Positions 43,864 through 49,025 of a DNA stretch of 49,025 nucleotides are shown piece after piece. A model generated the notes under the pieces. That model saw nothing but the letters and a program-made list of their open reading frames with translations, was not told the origin of the DNA and did no database searches. This stretch comes from Anaerostipes sp. (lineage in GTDB: Bacteria > Bacillota > Clostridia > Lachnospirales > Lachnospiraceae), in assembly GCA_028697725.1 (NCBI GenBank), contig JAQVEG010000014.1:1-49025 (forward strand), given 5' to 3'. The position numbers and the translations under genes are program-made. How positions within the stretch are numbered: the stretch's first letter is position 1; the number at the start of each line of letters is the position of its first letter.

Positions 43864-45494
43864 GAGAAACATTTGTAGTAGGACATAGAAATCCAGATAC
43901 GGATTCTATTTGTTCAGCCGTTGCATATTCTAACTTAAAAAATAAAGTGGCGGATGGAAGATTTTGTGCAAAACGAGCTGGAAATGTAAATGGAGAGACA
44001 CAGTTTGTATTGGATCATTTCGGAATCAATGCTCCAGAGTATTTAAGTGATGTAAGACCTAGATTAAGTGATTTGAGTTTACATAAGGTAGATGGTATTA
44101 CAAGCGATACTTCTTTAAAGGCAGCAGGAGATACCATGAAGAACCAAGGAATTGTATCGTTACCAATTCTAAATGGAAAGAAGCTAGAGGGTCTAATTAC
44201 CATTAGTGATATTGCATATTCAGATATGGATGTATTTGATAATGAGATTCTTGCAAAGGCTAAGACACCATACAAGAATATTGTAGAGGTATTAGAGGGA
44301 GAACTAATTGTGGGAGATGATTCAGAAGTAGTTTCTTCTGGGAAAATAACCGTTTCCGCAGCTAGTATTCAAAAGATGGAAACCTTTGTAGGAAAAGACG
44401 ATATCGTTATTTTGGCAAATCGTGATATTGCACAAAAAACTGCCATTGAGATTGGGGCCCAATGTATCGTTGTCTGCATGAAAAGTGAAGTTGATGAGGA
44501 TATTCAAAAAATGGCACAAGAAGCAAAGTGTAACGTGATTGTAACACCTTATGATACGTTTATTGCCAGTCGTCTAATCTGTCAGTCAATTCCAGTATCC
44601 CATGTTATGACAACAGAAGGATTAGCACAGTTCAATGTAAATGAATATATTGATGATGTAAAAGAAGCAATGACAAATAAACGATTCCGTTATTTCCCTG
44701 TGGTCAACAATAAACATGAATTTTTAGGAATGGCTTCTCGTCGTCGTTTGTTAGAGATTCAGCGAAGAAATATGATTCTTGTAGATCATAATGAAATGTC
44801 TCAGGCAGTGGAAGGACTAGATGAATGTGAGATTCAAGAAATTATTGATCATCATAGATTAGGTTCTATTGAAACTATGTCACCAGTATTCTTCAGAAAT
44901 CAACCAGTGGGCTGTACAGCAACCATTATAACTCAGATGTATGAAGAGGCAGGGGTTGAAATAGAAAAACCAATTGCAGGATTGCTTTGTTCTGCTATTT
45001 TATCGGATACATTAATGTTCCGTTCACCAACCTGTACTCCAGTAGATGAACAGATTGCAAGAAAATTAGCCCAGATTGCAGAAATTGAAATTGAAGATTA
45101 TGCAAAGCAGATGTTCCGAGCCGGCAGTGATTTAAAAGGAAAAAAGGAAGATGAAATCTTCTATCTTGATTATAAGAAGTTTAGTTCAGAAGGTGTGAAT
45201 TTTGGAGTAGGTCAAATTACATCCTTAGACCAAGATGAATTAGATGAAATCAAAGAAAAGATTGTTCCTTACATGCAGTCTGTACGCAGTGAACAAGGAC
45301 TTAACATGGTATTCTTTATGTTGACAAATATTATACAAGAGACAACATATTTGTTAATGACAGGAGACAATAGCCAGACAATTATTAATCAGGCTTTTGA
45401 AGTAGAAAGCAAAGATGGACTTGCTGTCCTTCCTGGAGTTATGTCCAGAAAGAAACAGTTAATTCCAAATATTTTGAATATTTTGCAACAGTAA
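43860..45494 (+). CDS. Family II manganese-dependent inorganic pyrophosphatase with CBS and DRTGG domains
   Basis: Hydrolyses pyrophosphate to phosphate; 544 aa, the long regulated form. The DHH catalytic domain starts with GHRNPDTDSICSAVAY and is interrupted by a regulatory insert: CBS 1 (about 70-125), a DRTGG domain (about 130-240) and CBS 2 (about 245-300). It resumes with EIIDHHRLGSIET (DHH motif near 336) and ends in a DHHA2 domain (about 400-540) with the substrate-binding SRKKQ near the end. CBS pairs in this family bind AMP, ADP or diadenosine polyphosphates and switch activity. ATGA overlap with the kinase gene shows it is in the same operon. Its last 36 bases overlap the convergent Nudix gene. 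Confidence 0.96.
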   Translation: MRETFVVGHRNPDTDSICSAVAYSNLKNKVADGRFCAKRAGNVNGETQFVLDHFGINAPEYLSDVRPRLSDLSLHKVDGITSDTSLKAAGDTMKNQGIVSLPILNGKKLEGLITISDIAYSDMDVFDNEILAKAKTPYKNIVEVLEGELIVGDDSEVVSSGKITVSAASIQKMETFVGKDDIVILANRDIAQKTAIEIGAQCIVVCMKSEVDEDIQKMAQEAKCNVIVTPYDTFIASRLICQSIPVSHVMTTEGLAQFNVNEYIDDVKEAMTNKRFRYFPVVNNKHEFLGMASRRRLLEIQRRNMILVDHNEMSQAVEGLDECEIQEIIDHHRLGSIETMSPVFFRNQPVGCTATIITQMYEEAGVEIEKPIAGLLCSAILSDTLMFRSPTCTPVDEQIARKLAQIAEIEIEDYAKQMFRAGSDLKGKKEDEIFYLDYKKFSSEGVNFGVGQITSLDQDELDEIKEKIVPYMQSVRSEQGLNMVFFMLTNIIQETTYLLMTGDNSQTIINQAFEVESKDGLAVLPGVMSRKKQLIPNILNILQQ

Positions 45495-46055
45495 TTTAGC
45501 GGTGAGACCCCAGATAATGTGGTCATCATATTCATAAAAATGAACCAAAGACTTCCCTTTTGCCCAAGGATAATCAGAACCTCCTGGGACAAGATTTACA
45601 GGGAAGTCTTTTTTGATCTTGGTTTGAAGCTGATTTTCAAAAGTGAGTGGTTTGTGTTCTTTGAAAAATGAGAGAGGAACTGTAAATATAGATTCTACCT
45701 CATCTTTACTGTAAGTGTTTTCATAGTTGGTTAGTTCCCCTAAAAATGGATCAATTCTAGTGCCATAGGGTGTGACAAGATAATCAAGTGGTCCTAAATA
45801 TTGTATTTGTTTTTTAGAAATAAGCAATTCTTCACAAGTTTCTCGAAGAGCAGCATCTCTGCTGGTTTCATTCTTTTCTACCTTGCCACCAGGAAAACAT
45901 ACTTCCCCTGGCTGGCTTGATAGGGATTTTGCACGAATTTGAAAGAGGACGTGGTAAGCGCCCTCTTCTTTGATTAATGGAATCAAAACTGCATATTGTT
46001 TTAAGTTAAATTCAGATATTTGTTTTGGTACATAAGATTGTAAATGTCTAAACAT
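45459..46055 (-). CDS. Nudix hydrolase (CoA pyrophosphatase-like)
   Basis: Nudix protein of 198 aa. The box reads GGKVEKNETSRDAALRETCE followed by ELLI: the metal-binding REtxEE core is intact, but the consensus Gly near its end is Leu. Just before it, SLSSQPGEVCFPGGK matches the CoA pyrophosphatase (YeaB/CoAse) signature LLTxRSxxLxxHxGEIxFPGG reasonably well, so cleavage of CoA or acyl-CoA to phosphopantetheine is a fair guess. The ribosome site AAAGGAG overlaps the hydG stop, so it is the third gene of the hydrogenase-maturation operon. Its end overlaps the convergent PPase gene by 36 bases, with no terminator between them. Confidence 0.88.
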   Translation of the reverse strand: MFRHLQSYVPKQISEFNLKQYAVLIPLIKEEGAYHVLFQIRAKSLSSQPGEVCFPGGKVEKNETSRDAALRETCEELLISKKQIQYLGPLDYLVTPYGTRIDPFLGELTNYENTYSKDEVESIFTVPLSFFKEHKPLTFENQLQTKIKKDFPVNLVPGGSDYPWAKGKSLVHFYEYDDHIIWGLTAKLLLQNIQNIWN

Positions 46056-46067
46056 AAGATTGCTCCT

Positions 46068-47486
46068 TTAAAATCTAAAATCACGTTTTCCTAAATGGAT
46101 ATTTTCAATATATTCCTTTGCCTTTTCTTTTACCACTGGATTTGTAATTGTTTCAAGGGATTTTTTGATAACAGCTTCTCCTTTTTTCTTCGTATCTTCA
46201 GAGGCATAATCCTCCAAATACTCTTTTAATGTCATCATAGCATTAGGACCACAGCAGTTTGCAATTTGTCCTGATTTTACAAGGGACATAAATCGGTCAC
46301 CAGTACGTCCTTCACGATAACATGCAGTACAGAAACTTGGAATGTGTCCAAGGTCAAGAAGCCAGTTTACAACTTCATCTAAAGAACGGGTGTCTTCTCG
46401 GTCAAATTGTTTTGTGTTGTCTTCTGGCTTTTCTGGATGAGCATATCCTCCAACACTAGTAGAAGAAGCAGCACTTACTTGAGAAACACCAACACGAAGG
46501 ACACGTTCTCTTGATTCTTTTGTTTCTCGTGTGGAAACAATAATACCAGTATAAGGAACGGCAACACGCATAATGGCAACAATCTTCTCAAAGATATCGT
46601 CATTAATTCCATTTTCAAAGGTATCTGGATCAATATCTTCTGCCTGTCGAATACGTGGAACACTCATAGTATGAGGACCAACTCCAAATTTGGCTTCCAA
46701 ATGTTCTGCGTGCATTAAAATACCAGCAAAATCATAACGGTAGTTGTTTAGTCCGAATAACACACCACATCCCACATCATCAATGCCTGCTTCCATGGCA
46801 CGATCCATAGCTTCTGTATGATATGCATAATCACTTTTTGGTCCAGTAGGATGAAGTGCTTCATAATTTTTCTTATGATATGTCTCTTGGAACAAGATAT
46901 ACGTTCCAATTCCAACATCTTTTAATTTTTTATAATTTTCAACGGTAGTAGCAGCAATATTTACATTGACACGACGGATTGCCCCATTTTTATGTTTTAC
47001 ACCATAAATGGTTTTGATACTTTCTAAAACATAGTCAATTGGGATGTTGACTGGATCCTCTCCAGTTTCCAAAGCAAGACGTTTGTGTCCCATATCTTGA
47101 AGTGCTGTAATCTCTTCTACAATCTCTTCCTGAGTTAATTTCTTACGAGGCATATGCTTGTTCTTGTGGTGGTAAGGGCAGTAAACACAGCCATTAACAC
47201 AATAGTTTGCAAGATAAAGAGGTGCAAACATAACGATTCGATTCCCATAGAATTCTTCTTTGATTTTAATGGCAAGGTCATATACTTGCTGCATTAAATC
47301 TTCTTCTTGACAGGCAAGAAGAACAGAAGCTTCTCTGTGAGTGAGTCCCTTAATTTTTTTTGCTTTTTCAATAATTGATAAAATAAGCTCTCGATTGTTC
47401 TTGTTGGCATCGGCATAGGAAAGAGTATCGTTAATCTCTTGGTCGTCTATAAATTCCGTTGCAATACTTGATTCTGGTTTATACAT
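46068..47486 (-). CDS. hydG: [FeFe]-hydrogenase H-cluster maturase HydG
   Basis: Radical SAM tyrosine lyase that makes the CO and CN ligands of the [FeFe]-hydrogenase H-cluster; 472 aa. The SAM cluster motif is CVNGCVYCPYHHKNK (CxxxCxxC, near residue 96), as in HydG and ThiH. The C-terminal second cluster site is CTACYREGRTGDRF with CCGPNAMM further on, specific for HydG rather than ThiH, which lacks it. TETGEDPVNIPI-like, GVGPHTMSVPRIR and ASSTSVGGY are further hallmarks. GGAGATTTC precedes the start. hydE, hydF and the hydrogenase itself are not in the window. The upstream TM1266-family gene is 17 bases away. Confidence 0.97.
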   Translation of the reverse strand: MYKPESSIATEFIDDQEINDTLSYADANKNNRELILSIIEKAKKIKGLTHREASVLLACQEEDLMQQVYDLAIKIKEEFYGNRIVMFAPLYLANYCVNGCVYCPYHHKNKHMPRKKLTQEEIVEEITALQDMGHKRLALETGEDPVNIPIDYVLESIKTIYGVKHKNGAIRRVNVNIAATTVENYKKLKDVGIGTYILFQETYHKKNYEALHPTGPKSDYAYHTEAMDRAMEAGIDDVGCGVLFGLNNYRYDFAGILMHAEHLEAKFGVGPHTMSVPRIRQAEDIDPDTFENGINDDIFEKIVAIMRVAVPYTGIIVSTRETKESRERVLRVGVSQVSAASSTSVGGYAHPEKPEDNTKQFDREDTRSLDEVVNWLLDLGHIPSFCTACYREGRTGDRFMSLVKSGQIANCCGPNAMMTLKEYLEDYASEDTKKKGEAVIKKSLETITNPVVKEKAKEYIENIHLGKRDFRF

Positions 47487-47503
47487 AATGAAATCTCCTT
47501 TTG

Positions 47504-47752
47504 TTATTTTGTTTTTGCTACAACTGATTTAACACTGGTTCCTGGAATCATGCCAAGTTTTCCGGAAATGGTACTAATTGTAGTCTGTGGGGCATCTAGT
47601 ACAATAGAAATAATGCTGATATCCCTCTGTTTATATGGAATTCCCATACGTCCTACAATATATTCTCGGTATTCATGTAATAACTGGTTTGTAGGGTCAA
47701 TCCCCTGTTCTTCCTCAATAATAATTCCAATTAATGCAATCTTAGTTTCCAT
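47504..47752 (-). CDS. TM1266-family iron-only hydrogenase system putative regulator
   Basis: An 82-aa protein of the family named after Thermotoga TM1266, found next to [FeFe]-hydrogenase genes and resembling the ligand-binding domain of NikR (ACT-like fold). Visible are KIALIGIIIEEEQG, LHEYREYIVGRMGIPYKQRD and ISIISIVLDAPQTTISTISG with GMIPGTSVKSV at the end. No DNA-binding ribbon is present, so direct regulation is unproven. ATG 47752 has AAGGAG upstream on the minus strand; the ORF is open further upstream but that part covers the leader hairpin. It is the first gene of the operon with hydG and the Nudix gene, behind a ~148-base structured leader. Confidence 0.9.
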   Translation of the reverse strand: METKIALIGIIIEEEQGIDPTNQLLHEYREYIVGRMGIPYKQRDISIISIVLDAPQTTISTISGKLGMIPGTSVKSVVAKTK

Positions 47753-47764
47753 AAAAATCTCCTT

Positions 47765-47794
47765 AAATAAAAAAATGCATCCTACCAAGGATGC
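47765..47794 (-). terminator. Terminator-like hairpin in the leader of the hydG operon
   Basis: On the minus strand GCATCCT/AGGATGC with a TGGT loop, followed by ATTTTTTTATTT, only 12 bases before the first gene's start codon and on the coding strand. Its place inside a leader makes attenuation likely. Confidence 0.6.
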
Positions 47795-47900
47795 AAAAAG
47801 ATCTAATACAAAGAAATGAGGAAAATCCTCATGTGATATCAAAATATATAGATCAATCTTGGCTTCAGGAAAACCTTGGCTTCAGAAAGATAATAGTAAT
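47795..47900 (-). ncRNA. Candidate cis-regulatory leader RNA of the TM1266-hydG-Nudix operon
   Basis: Between the promoter and the terminator-like hairpin lie, in transcript order, two direct copies of CTGAAGCCAAG (47875-47885 and 47858-47868), a GATCTA segment (47849-47854) that can pair with TAGATC (47800-47805), and inside this a perfect hairpin ATGAGGA/TCCTCAT (47816-47832). CCAAGG in the first repeat is complementary to CCTTGG of the terminator. I match it to no riboswitch class I know. It may instead hold protein-binding repeats. Confidence 0.4.
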
Positions 47901-47906
47901 AGAGTT

Positions 47907-47935
47907 ATTCTACAAAATAACACAAGAAAAGTCAA
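47907..47935 (-). promoter_or_regulatory. Promoter of the TM1266-hydG-Nudix operon
   Basis: On the minus strand: TTGACT, 17 bases, TAGAAT; a very good sigma-A match. It puts the transcript start near 47900 and gives a leader of about 148 bases. Confidence 0.65.
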
Positions 47936-47998
47936 TGAAAGAATATGGGATAATTTAACATTGTTTTGGTAATGGTGGCAATTCAAGGGAACCCATGA

Positions 47999-48004
47999 TA
48001 TAAT
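47999..48004 (+). promoter_or_regulatory. -10 element of the queF promoter
   Basis: Perfect TATAAT, with a weak TGGCAA 17 bases upstream, 52 bases before the queF start. No preQ1 riboswitch is seen in the leader. Confidence 0.45.
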
Positions 48005-48056
48005 ATTTCCATACTTATGGAAAAAATCATAAGGTAAATAATTAGGAGGAATCACA

Positions 48057-48554
48057 ATGAGTGGACGTAACAAAACAGAATTAGATGGAGTCACATTATT
48101 AGGAAATCAAAAGACAAAGTACGCAGATGATTATGCACCAGAGGTTTTAGAAACATTTCCCAATAAACATCCAGAGAATGACTATTTTGTAAAGTTTAAT
48201 GTGCCTGAGTTTACAAGTCTTTGTCCAATGACAGGACAACCAGATTTTGCAACCATTTATATTTCCTATGTTCCAGGAGAACGTATGGTAGAGAGTAAAT
48301 CTTTAAAATTATATCTATTTAGTTTTCGTAACCATGGAGATTTCCATGAAGACTGTATGAATATTATTATGAAAGATTTAATAAAATTAATGGATCCAAA
48401 GTATATTGAGGTATGGGGAAAGTTTACACCGCGAGGTGGGATATCTATTGATCCATATTGTAACTATGGGAAGCCAGAAACGGCGTGGGAAAAGATAGCC
48501 TTTGATCGATTGGCAAATCATGATTTGTATCCAGAGAAAGTGGATAATCGATAA
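48057..48554 (+). CDS. queF: NADPH-dependent 7-cyano-7-deazaguanine reductase QueF
   Basis: Reduces preQ0 to preQ1 with NADPH in queuosine synthesis; 165 aa, the short unimodular form of Firmicutes (T-fold). The catalytic Cys is in [15 protein letters not shown] (near residue 57) and the family motif [20 protein letters not shown] (near 80) holds the NADPH- and substrate-binding residues. [11 protein letters not shown] is also typical. AGGAGG precedes ATG 48057. The partner genes queC, queD and queE, often in one operon, are not in the window; the next gene is unrelated. It diverges from the hydG operon. Confidence 0.97.
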   Translation: MSGRNKTELDGVTLLGNQKTKYADDYAPEVLETFPNKHPENDYFVKFNVPEFTSLCPMTGQPDFATIYISYVPGERMVESKSLKLYLFSFRNHGDFHEDCMNIIMKDLIKLMDPKYIEVWGKFTPRGGISIDPYCNYGKPETAWEKIAFDRLANHDLYPEKVDNR

Positions 48555-48579
48555 GGGTAGGATAGTAAAGGAGAAAACA

Positions 48580-49025
48580 ATGAGGAAAAGAATTTTAGCA
48601 AGTATTGTGTGTGCTGCATTGTCGGCAAGCATGATGATGGGAACTGCGATGGTAGGAGCGGCTGAGAATTCAGTTAGGGCTAATGTTCCAGAAGTAATAG
48701 GAATAAGTAACGTTAGCAAAAGTGAGAATGTAGAGAGTGCATCAGGAACTGTTTCAAAGAAAGTTCTAAAGAATGCAAAAGCAAAGACAATTAAGAATGC
48801 AACAGCATCAACTACTTTGTGGAATATCAATAATTGGAATAATTTTTTTGATACATATGTAAATGGTAATTATGCACAGGCTCAATATGCGTGGGAATGT
48901 GTATCACCAGGGATATGTAAGGTTGGAGAGATAAAAGTTGGAGTTAATGGTGAAGTGTTAGTTCCATATGAAGCAGTTTATACAACAACAAGTGGAACAC
49001 GATATACCACTTACTTATCGTTGAC
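48580..49025 (+). CDS. Secreted protein, N-terminal part (runs off the window)
   Basis: Partial frame of 148 codons, open to the window end. AAAGGAG at 48567-48573 sets ATG 48580. Residues 1-27 form a signal peptide (MRKRILASIVCAALSASMMM, then small residues ending near AA). The mature part starts with a Ser/Val/Lys-rich stretch and then an aromatic region (TLWNINNWNNFFDTYVNG, YAQAQYAWECVSPG) with two Cys. No family recognised; an extracellular or surface-layer protein is likely. It follows queF after 25 bases, but a functional link is improbable. Confidence 0.75.
   Translation, partial: MRKRILASIVCAALSASMMMGTAMVGAAENSVRANVPEVIGISNVSKSENVESASGTVSKKVLKNAKAKTIKNATASTTLWNINNWNNFFDTYVNGNYAQAQYAWECVSPGICKVGEIKVGVNGEVLVPYEAVYTTTSGTRYTTYLSL

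Noticed and set aside
47753..47842. N-terminal extension of the TM1266-like protein
   Set aside because: The extension would cover the leader hairpin and its ribosome site; AAGGAG directs the start to 47752.
47941..48056. preQ1 riboswitch in front of queF
   Set aside because: No preQ1-I or preQ1-II core sequence can be found; only short AT-rich inverted repeats are there.

Overview
The window looks like core chromosome of a strictly anaerobic, low-GC Gram-positive bacterium of the class Clostridia, most likely a Lachnospiraceae-type gut fermenter. This is inferred from AT-rich codon use, AGGAGG ribosome binding sites, one-piece pyruvate:ferredoxin oxidoreductase, the [FeFe]-hydrogenase maturase HydG with its TM1266-type partner, clostridial-type 6-phosphofructokinase and the secA-prfB order. 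No phage, transposase, integrase, CRISPR array or rRNA gene is visible. Both strands carry genes and most transcription units end in clear intrinsic terminators.

Layout: 1-351 holds three tandem copies of a 110-121 bp GC-richer structured repeat. 399-1235 is a lone type IV pilin-like gene. 1421-5126 is secA-prfB. 5205-8098 is an ACT-domain protein, an ApgM-type phosphomutase homologue that may act as homoserine kinase, and aspartokinase. 8168-10806 is dCMP deaminase and Tex. 10823-11548 (minus) is an SDR. 11667-15295 holds a degenerate LCP/LytR_C envelope protein, a CdaR-like regulator and an S41 protease. 15410-20011 is a large hybrid histidine kinase followed by a CbiM/NikM-type metal transporter subunit. 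20105-25368 has 6-phosphofructokinase, then a small alarmone synthetase and a SWIM-SNF2 helicase. 25430-25941 has a DUF378 membrane protein (minus), tRNA-Phe and tRNA-Gly. 26124-32543 has MltG, PFOR, ribulose-phosphate epimerase and an Mrp/NBP35 ATPase. 32834-34131 has a secreted 3D-domain protein and an SDR. 34202-36138 has a divergent nucleotidyltransferase/nadC pair. 36202-40009 (minus) has an NSS-family transporter, TPP-riboswitch-controlled thiC and a Cof-type HAD phosphatase. 40129-45494 is a plus-strand cluster of patatin, unknown protein, VanR/VanS-like two-component system and CBS-PPase. 45459-47752 (minus) is TM1266-family gene, hydG and Nudix. 48057-49025 is queF and the start of a secreted protein that runs off the window.

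Functionally, PFK, PFOR, HydG and the TM1266-like protein fit fermentation of sugars to acetyl-CoA with hydrogen evolution. SecA, MltG, the S41 protease, the LCP-like protein, the 3D protein and the pilin form an envelope/secretion theme. LysC, the ApgM-like enzyme and the ACT protein fit aspartate-family amino acid synthesis.

The observations most worth following are the structured leader RNA of the hydrogenase-maturation operon (47753-47912), the triplicated terminator-bearing repeat (1-351), the perfect palindrome on the PFOR promoter -10 (27338-27361), the degenerate LCP protein, and the alarmone synthetase/SWIM-SNF2 operon. None is proven to be new; all are readings by eye. Promoter calls are motif matches only.
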